DNA of 59,723 nucleotides, from contig JAGPVT010000089.1 of the NCBI GenBank assembly GCA_018066865.1, forward strand, positions 1-59,723, read 5' to 3'. How positions within the stretch are numbered: position 1 is the stretch's first letter; every line of letters begins with the position of its first letter. This stretch comes from Marinobacter sp. GTDB lineage: Bacteria > Pseudomonadota > Gammaproteobacteria > Pseudomonadales > Oleiphilaceae. Shown one piece after another: positions 1 through 9,438 of this stretch. Under the pieces are notes generated by a model that saw only the letters and a program-made list of their open reading frames with translations, did no database searches and was not told the DNA's origin. The position numbers and the translations under genes were made by a program.

Positions 1-1022
1 TCGAATGCTTTCTCAAGGTATACCTCAGAGCACGAACCTGAGAAGCAGGGAACGCCCGCCTCTACCATCGCGCTTTGAATACGGTCACGGCTCCAGCCCG
101 CTGCCAGCATGCCCGGCTCCACAAACACGTAACACTTATAGGCGGCGTGTTCGATATCAGGGGGCACGTCTGGTACGCGCAGGCCCGGCAAGTTGCGAGC
201 ACAGTCCCAGATGGCGTTGGCGTTTCTTTGTCGCGCTTTCCTCCACTCAGGCATGCGGGCAAGCTGAATACGCCCTATGACACCCTGCATTTCAGTCATG
301 CGCCAGTTGGTTCCAAAGCTTTCGTGCAACCATCGGAACCCTGGTGGGTGTTGGCGCTCATAAACAGCGCTCCAGCTCTTACCGTGATCTTTATACGACC
401 ACATACGTGACCACAAGTTACGATCATTACAGGTAACGGCACCACCCTCGCCGCCGGTGGTCATAATCTTGTCCTGGCAGAACGACCAACATCCCACATG
501 GCCGATAGAGCCCACAGCGCGCCCCTTGTAAGTGGCACCGTGGGCCTGGGCGCAATCTTCAATTACAAACAGATCATGCTTCGCAGCCAAATCCATGATC
601 GGATCCATATCACAAGGCCAACCGGCCAGGTGCACACAAATCACGGCGCGGGTGCGCTCAGAGAGCACCGCCGCAACGGTTTCCGCCGTAATATTCTGTG
701 AATCCGAATCCACCTCCGCAAATACCGGCACCGCACCCGCCGTTACAATGCTGGAGACAGAGGCCAGGAAAGTGCGGGGCGTGACCACCACCTCATCACC
801 GGGGCCAATACCCAGCCCTTTCAGGGCCAGGTCCAGCGCCAGGGTACCGTTGGTCAGAGCGATGGCGTATTCAGAATCCGCAAATTGGGCGAACTCCCGC
901 TCAAACTCACGGCATTCCTGTCCGGTCCAGTAATTGACCTTGTTGGAAAGCAGAACATTCGAAACAGCATTGGCCTCTTCTTCGGTGAAGGAGGGCCAGG
1001 GGGAGAAAGGTCCGTTTAGCAT
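1..1022 (-). CDS. DegT/DnrJ/EryC1/StrS aminotransferase, PglE-like (C-terminus off window)
   Basis: A PLP-dependent sugar aminotransferase; by context it converts a UDP-4-keto-6-deoxy sugar to the 4-amino sugar that the adjacent PglD acetylates. About 340 codons are visible from the ATG at 1022 and the frame is open at the left edge, so roughly the last 40-60 residues are missing compared with the usual 380-400. Visible family signatures are the phosphate/cofactor stretch EDCAQAHGA near residue 155 and the PLP-lysine segment FCQDKIMTTGGEGG near residue 180-193. It is the most promoter-distal gene seen of the polysaccharide run. The matching 4,6-dehydratase (PglF type) is not in the window and may lie further left. 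The family is certain; the exact substrate is inferred from pglC and pglD next door. Confidence 0.9.
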   Translation of the reverse strand, partial: MLNGPFSPWPSFTEEEANAVSNVLLSNKVNYWTGQECREFEREFAQFADSEYAIALTNGTLALDLALKGLGIGPGDEVVVTPRTFLASVSSIVTAGAVPVFAEVDSDSQNITAETVAAVLSERTRAVICVHLAGWPCDMDPIMDLAAKHDLFVIEDCAQAHGATYKGRAVGSIGHVGCWSFCQDKIMTTGGEGGAVTCNDRNLWSRMWSYKDHGKSWSAVYERQHPPGFRWLHESFGTNWRMTEMQGVIGRIQLARMPEWRKARQRNANAIWDCARNLPGLRVPDVPPDIEHAAYKCYVFVEPGMLAAGWSRDRIQSAMVEAGVPCFSGSCSEVYLEKAF

Positions 1023-1080
1023 TGTTACTCTGTTTTTTGCATTTGAATGGAATAATTGACTGAACTTGACGGTAGTTTTC

Positions 1081-1713
1081 TCAGGCTTTACGATGCTTAA
1101 TCACTGTCGCAGGATTACCAACCACCGTTACACTTGGCGGCACATCCTTTGTTACAACGGCCCCCATACCAACAACCGCAGCCTCGCCAACGTTAATCAA
1201 CTGTTTTATCGAAGCACATCCACCAACCCATGCAAGCGGACTAATCACTACACCGCCAGCCAAAACTGCATTGGGGCTTATATGAGCGTAATCGCCAACA
1301 ACACAATCATGCTCCACAACCGCACCGGTATTTACAATCACGCCTGCGCCCACTCTGGCACAAGCATTGATTACAGCATTAGCAAATACAACACTACCAG
1401 CATTTACAGTAGCATGGCTGCTTATCACTGCTGACGGGTGAACAATCGCAGCCAGCTTTCCACCGGCAGCCAAAAGTTCAGCCTGTTTAATTGAGCGTAT
1501 CTGGTTGTTCCCAATAGCAACGACCACACCATCAAAATCCGTCAGCCTTTCAAGCAACGCTCCAGTATTCCCCTCTAACTTCCAAGGTCCATTACCTTGA
1601 AGGCCCGGCCAGGCATCATCGAAAAAGACAACACTCTGCCACCCAGCCTGCTCTGCTGCATCAGCTACTACTTTACCGTGGCCGCTAGCTCCGAAAATGG
1701 CGAGGCGCATCAA
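1081..1713 (-). CDS. pglD: PglD-like UDP-4-amino-sugar N-acetyltransferase
   Basis: 210 residues, the usual length for the PglD/NeuD family of sugar O/N-acyltransferases. The N-terminus has a Rossmann-like nucleotide-sugar binding start (FGASGHGKVVADAA). The rest is a left-handed beta-helix of hexapeptide repeats, with EHDCVVGDYAHISPNAVLAGGV-type sequence (residues about 134-155) holding the catalytic-type His, and an acyl-CoA loop near GMGAVVTKDVP. In Campylobacter PglD acetylates UDP-4-amino-sugar to UDP-N,N'-diacetylbacillosamine; the same role is inferred here. The start codon overlaps the stop of pglC (TGATG), so the two are translationally coupled, and the PglE-like gene follows 59 bases downstream. 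Confidence 0.9.
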   Translation of the reverse strand: MMRLAIFGASGHGKVVADAAEQAGWQSVVFFDDAWPGLQGNGPWKLEGNTGALLERLTDFDGVVVAIGNNQIRSIKQAELLAAGGKLAAIVHPSAVISSHATVNAGSVVFANAVINACARVGAGVIVNTGAVVEHDCVVGDYAHISPNAVLAGGVVISPLAWVGGCASIKQLINVGEAAVVGMGAVVTKDVPPSVTVVGNPATVIKHRKA

Positions 1714-2306
1714 TCGTTGCTCCCGGTGAACTTGGACATAGTCACCTCCCCCTCACCACTAATCCCATCCCGAACCAGCACCTTCTTCACCGTCAGGAAC
1801 AAAATCTTCAAATCCAGCCAGAACGAACGATTGTCCACATACCAGACATCCAGCTTGAATTTATCCTCCCAGGAAATTGCATTACGGCCATTCACTTGGG
1901 CCCAACCGGTCACGCCGGGGCGAACGTCGTGGCGGCGGTATTGTTCTTTTGAATAAAGCGGCAGATATTCCATTAACAACGGGCGGGGACCGACAAGGCT
2001 CATCTCGCCTTTCAGCACGTTCCAGAGCCCGGGCAGTTCGTCCAGACTGCTGGATCGCAGAAATTGACCGAACGTGGTCATCCGCTCAGAGTCTGGTAAT
2101 GGATTACCTTGGGCGTCCAACGCGTCACGCATGGTACGAAACTTCACCATCTGGAAAGGCTTTCCGTTTTTTCCTGGACGAATCTGGCGGAATAAAACCG
2201 GGGAGCCAAGTTTACGATGGATCACTAGGGCGACAACGCCAATCACCGGAAGTAACATCATGAGCGCCGCAACCGATACCAGGACATCCAAAATACGTTT
2301 GATCAC
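1710..2306 (-). CDS. pglC: PglC-like initiating phosphoglycosyl transferase
   Basis: 198 residues, the size of the minimal monotopic phosphoglycosyl transferases. An N-terminal hydrophobic segment (about residues 8-30) is followed by the bacterial sugar transferase domain with KFRTMRDA, the catalytic Asp-Glu dyad in SLDELPGLWN, the SLVGPRP loop and RPGVTGWAQVNGR. Such enzymes move a sugar-1-phosphate from UDP onto undecaprenyl phosphate at the cytoplasmic face of the inner membrane and start the repeat unit. With pglD and a PglE-like gene beside it, the first sugar is probably a di-N-acetylbacillosamine type. It overlaps its neighbours by 3-4 bases on both sides. Confidence 0.92.
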   Translation of the reverse strand: MIKRILDVLVSVAALMMLLPVIGVVALVIHRKLGSPVLFRQIRPGKNGKPFQMVKFRTMRDALDAQGNPLPDSERMTTFGQFLRSSSLDELPGLWNVLKGEMSLVGPRPLLMEYLPLYSKEQYRRHDVRPGVTGWAQVNGRNAISWEDKFKLDVWYVDNRSFWLDLKILFLTVKKVLVRDGISGEGEVTMSKFTGSND

Positions 2307-3427
2307 TGAATTCCCATCTCACTCAACATGATTTCATTCACTTTGTGAACGTCATACTTCTCTTCTGCAATCTGCCTGGAGCGCTTGCCCATCCGCGCGG
2401 CGAGCTGCGGCTTTTCAATAAACCGAATCATGGCGCTGGCCAGCTCGTCCACCGCCTGCACAGGCACCAGAAAGCCGTTGTCGGCATCCGCCACCGTTTC
2501 CCGACAACCGGGTGCATCGGTGGTAATCACCGGCCGGCCCATGGCCATGGCCTCCAGCACGGTGCGGGGGGTCCCTTCGCGGTAAGATGGCAGCACATAA
2601 ACGTTGCTATCCGCAATGGCCGGACGCACATCGGCCAGTTTGCCCAGAAACTCCAGGGTGCCGGAGTTTATCCACTCATCCAGCTCGTGCTGGCCAATGG
2701 CATCCGGATTATCGTCAATCCAGCCCGCCAGCTTAAAGCTCACTTGAGGATGCTCCTGCCCCACCTTTTTAGCTGCCTTCGCATACTCACGAACGCCCTT
2801 GTCGCCTAACAGGCGGGCAATCAAAAGAAACGAAGTCTTCTCCGGCAACGCTGTCACCGAATAATCTGCCACGTCCACGCCGGAGCCATTTACCACACAG
2901 GAAGGAATATTCGCCGGTAGCAAATCAAGCTGCCGGAACAGCGCCTCGTCATCCGGATTCTGGAAGAACACCTTATGGCATCTAGAAAGCCCGAACCGAT
3001 ACAAACGCTGAATTAGCTTCCGCAGCAGGCCGCGCTTACCCGAGGCATCACCGGTAAAGGCATAACCAAGGCCAGTGACCAGTGAAAACCGGTTGGGAGC
3101 ACCCGCCAGCCAAGCCGCGAGAGAACCATAAATCACCGGCTTTATGGTATAGCCCAGCACGTAATCCGGCCGAATGCGGCGCATCAATCGCAGCAGTTCA
3201 GCCATGGTGCCCACATCCGCGACAGGGTTGGTACCTGTGCGCTTGAGACCGATCTCGTGCAGAGTGATGCCCATCGCGATCAGCTGCCTCCGGATATCTG
3301 CCGTCCCGGAAAGATCCGGCGCCGCCACATGCACATCCAGTCCCTTTGCCAACAAGGCCTGCAGCAGCGGCCCGCGAAACTTGATCAGCGAATCAGGAAA
3401 GCTTGCGATCAGTAAAAACGTCATCAA
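2303..3427 (-). CDS. GT4 family glycosyltransferase, PglA-like
   Basis: 374 residues with a GT-B fold layout: an N-terminal acceptor domain beginning [17 protein letters not shown] and a C-terminal donor domain with [11 protein letters not shown] and the EX7E-type motif in [14 protein letters not shown] (about residues 291-304). Retaining GT4 enzymes of this type commonly add the second sugar to the lipid-linked sugar made by PglC, typically from UDP-GalNAc-like donors. It overlaps pglC downstream and the dehydrogenase gene upstream by 4 bases, so all are one translational unit. Donor and linkage cannot be read from the sequence. Confidence 0.88.
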   Translation of the reverse strand: MMTFLLIASFPDSLIKFRGPLLQALLAKGLDVHVAAPDLSGTADIRRQLIAMGITLHEIGLKRTGTNPVADVGTMAELLRLMRRIRPDYVLGYTIKPVIYGSLAAWLAGAPNRFSLVTGLGYAFTGDASGKRGLLRKLIQRLYRFGLSRCHKVFFQNPDDEALFRQLDLLPANIPSCVVNGSGVDVADYSVTALPEKTSFLLIARLLGDKGVREYAKAAKKVGQEHPQVSFKLAGWIDDNPDAIGQHELDEWINSGTLEFLGKLADVRPAIADSNVYVLPSYREGTPRTVLEAMAMGRPVITTDAPGCRETVADADNGFLVPVQAVDELASAMIRFIEKPQLAARMGKRSRQIAEEKYDVHKVNEIMLSEMGIQ

Positions 3428-4686
3428 AGTCGCAAGTCCGCCTCGCCCAGAGGCAGCACGCCTTTGAGATCATAAAGTACCCCACCCTCTTTAAGATAAC
3501 CCCGCAGATCACCCGCACTCATCACCGCATACTCTTTGTGTGGAACGGCCACAATCACACCGTCGTACTCGCCCTTCGCTGGCTGCTCGGTCAGGCTAAT
3601 GCCGTATTCATGTTCCGCCTCAGCGCTATCGGCCCAGCAGTCGGTGATATCCACCTGACAGCCAAATTCCTGCAGCTCTTCCACCACATCAATCACACGA
3701 GTGTTGCGCAAGTCTGGGCAGTTTTCCTTGAAAGCGAAGCCCATTACCAGCACCCGTGCCTTGGCTATGGTGTGGCCAGCCTTGATCATGGCTTTTACCA
3801 GTTCAGAGGCCACATAGGAGCCCATGCCGTCGTTCACGCGGCGGCCTGCGAGGATGATTTCCGGGTGGTAGCCAATCGCTTGGGCCTTGTGGGTCAGATA
3901 GTACGGATCCACTCCAATACAATGGCCGCCCACCAAGCCAGGTTTAAACGGCAGGAAATTCCACTTGGTAGCAGCCGCAGCCAGCACTTCGTGGGTATCA
4001 ATCCCCAACCGGGCAAAAATCATCGCCAGTTCGTTTATCAACGCAATGTTCAGATCCCGCTGGGTGTTCTCAATCACCTTGGCCGCTTCCGCCACCTTAA
4101 TGGAACTGGCTTTGTGAGTGCCCGCAGTAATAATACCCGCATACAGGGCGTCCACTTCCTCGGCAATGGCCGGAGTAGAGCCGGAGGTAACCTTTATGAT
4201 TGTGGTCACCCGGTGTTCCTTATCCCCCGGATTAATCCGCTCGGGGCTATAACCGGCGAAGAAATCGGCGTTGAACTTCAAGCCAGACACCCGTTCCAGC
4301 ACCGGCACACACACTTCCTCCGTGGCACCCGGATAAACCGTAGATTCGTAAATCACAATATCATCAGCTTTCAGCACCTTACCCACACTCTCACTGGCTT
4401 TCACCAGCGGAGTGAGATCCGGCGTTTTGAAATCATCTATCGGCGTAGGCACGGTAACAATGAACACCGTGCAGTCTGCAATATCATCCAAGGAGTCCGT
4501 GAACGACAAGTGAGGCGTTGCCGCCAGATCCCCTGCAGAAACCTCCCGGGTGAAGTCCTGGCCCTTTTTAAGTTCGGCAATGCGCTTGGTGTTGATATCG
4601 AAACCAACAACCTGACGTTTTTCGCCAAAAGCCACAGCCAGGGGGAGACCAACGTAGCCGAGGCCGATGATTGCGATTTTTTTCAT
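3424..4686 (-). CDS. tviB: UDP-GlcNAc 6-dehydrogenase (TviB/WbpA type)
   Basis: 420 residues of the UDP-glucose/GDP-mannose dehydrogenase family. The N-terminal NAD-binding motif is [11 protein letters not shown]; a central VPTPID and [11 protein letters not shown] follow; the catalytic Cys sits in [12 protein letters not shown] near residue 256-267; [15 protein letters not shown] marks the C-terminal UDP-binding domain. The overall sequence resembles the Vi-antigen TviB and O-antigen WbpA group, which oxidises the C6 of UDP-GlcNAc to a uronic acid in two NAD-dependent steps. The epimerase gene immediately upstream supports a UDP-GalNAcA-type product. The sub-family assignment (TviB versus WbpA) is from pattern recognition, not alignment. 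Confidence 0.88.
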   Translation of the reverse strand: MKKIAIIGLGYVGLPLAVAFGEKRQVVGFDINTKRIAELKKGQDFTREVSAGDLAATPHLSFTDSLDDIADCTVFIVTVPTPIDDFKTPDLTPLVKASESVGKVLKADDIVIYESTVYPGATEEVCVPVLERVSGLKFNADFFAGYSPERINPGDKEHRVTTIIKVTSGSTPAIAEEVDALYAGIITAGTHKASSIKVAEAAKVIENTQRDLNIALINELAMIFARLGIDTHEVLAAAATKWNFLPFKPGLVGGHCIGVDPYYLTHKAQAIGYHPEIILAGRRVNDGMGSYVASELVKAMIKAGHTIAKARVLVMGFAFKENCPDLRNTRVIDVVEELQEFGCQVDITDCWADSAEAEHEYGISLTEQPAKGEYDGVIVAVPHKEYAVMSAGDLRGYLKEGGVLYDLKGVLPLGEADLRL

Positions 4687-4733
4687 GGGATGATCCGTTG
4701 ATAAGAGTAATAAGAGATTACTGCCGGGCGAGT

Positions 4734-5735
4734 TCAGCCTTTATGGTCAAGGTACCAAGGCATCGCCTTGGCAATGCCTTCAGCTATCCGGTATTCTGGT
4801 GTATACCCCAGCTTGGTGGCGGCCTTGCCGATATCTGCTTGAGAATGACGCACATCCCCCGGTCGGAAGTCACGATATACTGGCTGTTTATTATACACCA
4901 CGCCGTTTTCCGCTAGGGCCTCTTTCAGTGAATCAAACAGAATATTCAACGTAGTACGATCGCCAACCGCCACGTTATAGACCTCATTCTTGGCAGCGTC
5001 ATCAGCCATCGCCGCCAGCAGGTTGGCCTGGACGGCATTCTCAATGAAACAGAAATCCCGACTGGTTTCACCATCGCCGTTGATGAACACATCCTCACCA
5101 CTCACCATGGCCGCTGTCCACTTCGGGATAACCGCCGCATAGGCACCGTTCGGGTCCTGCCGCTTACCGAAAACGTTAAAATAACGCAGGCCAATAGTTT
5201 TGAAGCCGTAAGTTGAAGCGAACACATCCGCATACAGTTCATTCACATACTTGGTAACGGCGTAGGGGGACAAAGGCTTGCCGATATTCTCCTCAACCTT
5301 CGGCAGCGCCGGGTGATCACCGTAGGTGGAGCTACTGGCGGCATAGGTGAAGCTTTTTACGCTGGCATCGCGGGCAGCTACCAGCACATTCAGAAAGCCC
5401 GTGATGTTGGCAGCGTTTGTGGTTATGGGGTCGTTGATGGAGCGTGGCACTGAGCCCAAGGCGGCTTGGTGCAGAACGTAATCAACGCCCTCGCAGGCTT
5501 TAACACAATCAGCTTGGTTGCGGATATCGCCTTCGATGAAGGTGAAGCGCGACCATTGGTCCGGGGTAACGAGGCTTTGAACTTCATCCAGGTTGTGCTG
5601 GTGGCCGGTGGCGAAATTGTCCAGGCCGATTACTTTTTGATTCAGTTTGAGAAGGTGTTCCAGGAGGTTTGAGCCTATGAAGCCTGCCGCGCCGGTTACT
5701 AGCCATGAGTAAGATTTATCGAAAGAATATTCCAT
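4734..5735 (-). CDS. tviC: UDP-hexosamine(uronate) C4-epimerase (TviC/WbpP type)
   Basis: 333 residues, an extended short-chain dehydrogenase/reductase. NAD binding is seen in [16 protein letters not shown] near the N-terminus, and the catalytic YxxxK in [13 protein letters not shown], with the SSSTYGDH substrate strand before it. WbpP/TviC enzymes interconvert UDP-GlcNAc(A) and UDP-GalNAc(A); with tviB next downstream, supply of UDP-GalNAcA to the repeat unit is the likely role. It is separated from tviB by 47 bases and follows the GT4 gene by 31 bases. Full length, no defects seen. Confidence 0.88.
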   Translation of the reverse strand: MEYSFDKSYSWLVTGAAGFIGSNLLEHLLKLNQKVIGLDNFATGHQHNLDEVQSLVTPDQWSRFTFIEGDIRNQADCVKACEGVDYVLHQAALGSVPRSINDPITTNAANITGFLNVLVAARDASVKSFTYAASSSTYGDHPALPKVEENIGKPLSPYAVTKYVNELYADVFASTYGFKTIGLRYFNVFGKRQDPNGAYAAVIPKWTAAMVSGEDVFINGDGETSRDFCFIENAVQANLLAAMADDAAKNEVYNVAVGDRTTLNILFDSLKEALAENGVVYNKQPVYRDFRPGDVRHSQADIGKAATKLGYTPEYRIAEGIAKAMPWYLDHKG

Positions 5736-5766
5736 TGATTAGTGACATGCCTATAAATATGTTTAT

Positions 5767-6837
5767 TTAAAGTTTTCTATAAACTTCAAGATAACGTTCA
5801 GCCATTGCTTTCAAGGTGAACTTTTCTGCTTGGGAACGTGCGGCGACCGAAAGATTTTTATGGCCTTCTTTTGCCAATTTTTCGATTGCCGTCCCAATAG
5901 CCAACTTCCATGCTTCAGCACTTCCCGGGTCGTCCACTAAAGTGACAGATAGATTATTGGTTCCCAGAACGTCACGCAAGCCATCAACATTCGATGCGAC
6001 AACAGGGAGACCTGTCGACATACCTTCCACCGCAACTAAACCAAACCCCTCCCATAACGATGGAATCAACTGAAGATCTGCCTTACATAAGAAAGACTCA
6101 ATATTATTTGACCAACCCACTAAACTAATCTTTTTCTCTAGTTTCCTCTGTGAAATAAGCCGCTCAAGCCTTCCTCGTTCTGGACCTTCACCAATGATCT
6201 CATAACTTTCAAATTGATCTTGAAGTTGTGCAAACGCCTCGATTGCGGTTGAGAAATTTTTCTTATATGTAAGTGACCCAACTGAAACCAGCCTAAGCTT
6301 TCTATTTCTAATAGGCTCTCGTGTGCAGACTGGGTATAGTCGTGAACCATTTGGGACAGTCTCCAATCGCTGAGCAAGCTCGGGCCCAACCCACCTTGCA
6401 AGTGAGTCATGAACGCCCTGACTAATGCAAATCACTTTTGAATAACGGCGATAGAATATTCGTTCTATTAACCAAAAAAAAGGAATTGCACGACGTCTAT
6501 TATTTGTGTTGTGCTCTGTGTAAACGAGTTTAATTCCACTTAATCCAAACGATGCTAAAACAACATAAAAAAAAGGCCAAGTTAGATGAACATGAACAAC
6601 AACTTTTGAGTCAACTCCATTAAGAAATGAGCTCAAAATCCTTCGAATTAGGATAACATTAAAAGGATTTCTTACATTTTGGCTAATCACATATTCTCGA
6701 TCAGACAAATCAGTTGATTTTCCGCTAAGATATACCGACCGAGACATCAAGCCAAAACCTTCATAATGCTTATGAAGCTCGCGGACTAACAACTCTGCAC
6801 CGCCACCTTCCGGTGCGGAAATTATATTAATGATCAT
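5767..6837 (-). CDS. GT4 family glycosyltransferase
   Basis: 356 residues with GT-B architecture. The start MIINIISAPEGGGAELLVREL carries the glycine-rich loop typical of GT4 N-terminal domains. The C-terminal half has VSVGSLTYKKNFSTAIEAF (donor domain start) and the EX7E-type segment EGFGLVAVEGMS near residue 263-274. It probably adds one of the internal sugars of the repeat unit on the cytoplasmic face. Its codons are clearly more A/T-rich than those of tviB/tviC, fitting the exchangeable middle part of the locus. Specificity unknown. Confidence 0.88.
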   Translation of the reverse strand: MIINIISAPEGGGAELLVRELHKHYEGFGLMSRSVYLSGKSTDLSDREYVISQNVRNPFNVILIRRILSSFLNGVDSKVVVHVHLTWPFFYVVLASFGLSGIKLVYTEHNTNNRRRAIPFFWLIERIFYRRYSKVICISQGVHDSLARWVGPELAQRLETVPNGSRLYPVCTREPIRNRKLRLVSVGSLTYKKNFSTAIEAFAQLQDQFESYEIIGEGPERGRLERLISQRKLEKKISLVGWSNNIESFLCKADLQLIPSLWEGFGLVAVEGMSTGLPVVASNVDGLRDVLGTNNLSVTLVDDPGSAEAWKLAIGTAIEKLAKEGHKNLSVAARSQAEKFTLKAMAERYLEVYRKL

Positions 6838-7210
6838 TATTTAGAAAACGCTCATAACTAAAGAAAACCTGACAACGTTTAACTTCCATTTTTAAAAAAG
6901 AATCAGACACAGCTTGGTGATAACTACTAACCCTATTTATTTACCTTCATTTCCTATCATGTGGAAAAATCGAATGCACTGCTTATAAACCAAGAACATA
7001 TTTCTCCACAGATTCTAAAGTACAGGCAACAAGCATCAACGGGTAACACCTTGGCTAAATACGACGAGAAATCCTGCAACCAAAACCTGCTCACTACTTG
7101 GAGATGAACGCTATCCACCTTCTTCCATGTATTGGGCCTAAAAATGTAACACCATCGCGACTTTGAGATGCACCCTTTCGTAGCGGCAACGAACCGCATG
7201 CAGCTTACGA
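6838..7210. other. Gap with no supportable intact gene
   Basis: About 370 bases between two polysaccharide genes. Minus-strand frames carry broken open stretches (for example 6957-7214, and pieces in the other two frames ending in VEKYVLGL) interrupted by stops, with no ribosome binding site. It may be decayed coding DNA or the scar of a past exchange next to the polymerase gene. No promoter, terminator or RNA gene was recognised. Confidence 0.5.
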
Positions 7211-8419
7211 TCACTCGCGCGGCATTGGTTTTTCAAGCCTGCTCTGCGTCTTTTCCGTGGTCTGTCCTGACCAACGTACACGGATCAAAACAAAAATTAA
7301 AAAAGAGCAAAAAAGAAAATTAAAGTAAGGTGCCACCCAGCCATGAAGAAAATAAACACAATTCAATGAATAAATAACCAATAAAAAATTAAAACCAAGT
7401 CGATTAGATAGATACCATGGAAAAAAAACACCAAAAAAAACGAAAACTAAAATCGTTGATAAGAAATTAACGCTCCCTAAAAACAACCAACCGGAAAGGC
7501 CAGGATCAACATTCCAGCCACCACCGGGATCATAAAATTTCTCTACAATGAATCCGTTCAAGTTCATATTGCAAGTATTTGTCAAATGACAAAAAACATC
7601 ATACAAGAAACCGTTAAAAATTATAGGTCGAAAGCTAGAAGAGAAAAACCACTCCTTAAACTCAATATTATTTTGAGCTATTAATGCAACATTATTAATA
7701 TGCTGAAATCTCGAAAACACCACCTCAAGAGATCTCAGTAAAACATCAAAACTATATACATCATAAGCACTAGAAATTAAAACCGAAACGTCATACCCCC
7801 CACGAATACCCCATTTCAAAGCATCCAAAAATGGCAAAAAAACGATAAGAACGACGAAACTTATGATGGGTAGCATAGACAGCCTTACTGGATAAAATCT
7901 TGCTAAAACTAAGATACCCGCAATATATACGCCCCCCATCCAGCCTCTCATGGTCATGGATATTACAAAAACAGAAATCGAAATATAAAAAAGCCGCTTC
8001 GAGTTAAAAAACACCATAGCCGAAATAGCCAAAATATCCGGACTCAAAAGCTTAAAAAAATAATTCAAACCAACATCTAGTGAACTTGTAATCTCTCTCT
8101 CCGCTCCAAGCACGCCGGCTCCAGTTCGAAGAAAAAAAGTTATATAAAAAAGTTGATAAATAATAACTAACCAGGACTTTTTATCAGATAAAAACTGCAA
8201 GCCCTTGCCGTTAACTTTACCAATAGCTAAAACATATGATAAGAATATCATTATCATAACTATAAAAATTGTTAAGATAGCAACAAAATATGCCTCTGAA
8301 GACACAACATAAAAATCACCTAACAACTCAAACCCGCCGTGCTGGACACCTCTAACAAAAAAATAAGAATTTGACACAAGGTATATAAAAAAAACTAAAA
8401 TAAATGGATTAATAACCAA
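7211..8419 (-). CDS. wzy: Wzy-type O-antigen/oligosaccharide repeat polymerase
   Basis: 402 residues, almost entirely hydrophobic, with about ten or more predicted membrane segments and a longer periplasmic loop in the second half (around FKEWFFSSSFRPIIFNG to DPGGGWNVDPGLSGWLFLG). The G-x-N-V-DPG segment resembles that of oligosaccharide repeat-unit polymerases. Wzy proteins join undecaprenyl-linked units on the periplasmic face; position next to wzx, GT genes and wzz fits this. The coding DNA is very A/T-rich compared with flanking housekeeping genes. Sequence similarity within the family is low, so the call depends on topology and context. Confidence 0.75.
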   Translation of the reverse strand: MVINPFILVFFIYLVSNSYFFVRGVQHGGFELLGDFYVVSSEAYFVAILTIFIVMIMIFLSYVLAIGKVNGKGLQFLSDKKSWLVIIYQLFYITFFLRTGAGVLGAEREITSSLDVGLNYFFKLLSPDILAISAMVFFNSKRLFYISISVFVISMTMRGWMGGVYIAGILVLARFYPVRLSMLPIISFVVLIVFLPFLDALKWGIRGGYDVSVLISSAYDVYSFDVLLRSLEVVFSRFQHINNVALIAQNNIEFKEWFFSSSFRPIIFNGFLYDVFCHLTNTCNMNLNGFIVEKFYDPGGGWNVDPGLSGWLFLGSVNFLSTILVFVFFGVFFPWYLSNRLGFNFLLVIYSLNCVYFLHGWVAPYFNFLFCSFLIFVLIRVRWSGQTTEKTQSRLEKPMPRE

Positions 8420-8487
8420 GTAAAACCCTCACATCAAAACAAAAACTTAAATAATTTAACATTATAATTATTTATTTTTAATTTATT

Positions 8488-9438
8488 TCATTTAAACTTA
8501 CCCCTAAGCCGAACCAAACAAAAAGCAAAACGTCCAGAAAAAGACAAAAAAATCAAAGCCAATTGTTTTACAGAATAAAATCTAATCGAAAACGATCTTT
8601 TTGCGTATGTGCGAGCATCCTCATAACAACCAAAAAAAAGACTCTGATAAGAGAAATTCAACATAGATTTAGCGTAAAGCTTCCTTAACTCTTTTTTAGA
8701 CATGTCCATTTTTTTACTAAAAAACAGTCCCTCATATAATCTAGCATATCCCGCTACAACGAGTGGATTTACCCTTGCTTGGGCAGAACTCACGCCCACC
8801 AATTGCCGATACATACCAAGCGATTTATCAATATGATAAATACAGCCAAAACTTGCCTCTAGCACATGGAACTCAACATCTATCGCATCTTTTGCAAGGT
8901 TTTTAATAGATTCCAAGCATACCTGACGCCTAACCATTTTAGTCGAATTTGTAAAAAATGGCAGATCCCGCAATAATTCATTTTGGTCATAAATTCCTTC
9001 TACCTTTCTCTTAAGACTATCTCTTAAAACTTGACCATCCTTGTCAATAACAAGTGCATCGTGTGTACATAAAACACATTCCGAATTTGCGTCTAAAACT
9101 GCAACTTGCTCTTTTAGCTTATCTGGAAGTGCCGCGTCGTCACCATCCATGTGACATATATATAACCCCCTAGATTTTTTATATACGGCACAAGTATTTT
9201 CAACAGCACCTACATTTTCTTCATGATACACAGGCACTATAAGATCTGGATAATTTTCTCTAAAACTTTCAACTATCTTTTTCGTGCTATCAGTTGAACA
9301 ATCATCGCCTACGACAATCTCAAATCGAAAACTTACATCTTGCTCGACTAGGCTTTTAAGACAGCTTTGGATGTAATTTTCTTGATTGTACGTTACTACA
9401 CAAATCGAAACTTTTATATCGTCGTCAGCCTTATCCAT
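8488..9438 (-). CDS. GT2 family glycosyltransferase
   Basis: GT-A fold family 2 enzyme of about 316 residues. It opens with VSICVVTYNQENYIQSCL, then the nucleotide-binding DDCSTDST and a DXD-like HMDGDDAALPDKL. The start at 9438 was chosen because its ATG overlaps the wzx stop (ATGGATAA) and is preceded by AGGAAAT; a longer frame up to 9486 would run further into wzx without a better ribosome site. The C-terminal part after about residue 230 is Lys/Arg-rich and may be membrane associated. It should add a sugar of the repeat unit; donor unknown. A/T-rich like wzy. Confidence 0.85.
   Translation of the reverse strand: MDKADDDIKVSICVVTYNQENYIQSCLKSLVEQDVSFRFEIVVGDDCSTDSTKKIVESFRENYPDLIVPVYHEENVGAVENTCAVYKKSRGLYICHMDGDDAALPDKLKEQVAVLDANSECVLCTHDALVIDKDGQVLRDSLKRKVEGIYDQNELLRDLPFFTNSTKMVRRQVCLESIKNLAKDAIDVEFHVLEASFGCIYHIDKSLGMYRQLVGVSSAQARVNPLVVAGYARLYEGLFFSKKMDMSKKELRKLYAKSMLNFSYQSLFFGCYEDARTYAKRSFSIRFYSVKQLALIFLSFSGRFAFCLVRLRGKFK

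Noticed and set aside
3403..4701. 432-codon plus-strand open frame opposite tviB
   Set aside because: Shadow of a well-conserved dehydrogenase; no ribosome site or family.
6957..7214. Small minus-strand ORF before wzy
   Set aside because: Cys-rich, no ribosome site, no family; neighbouring frames are broken.
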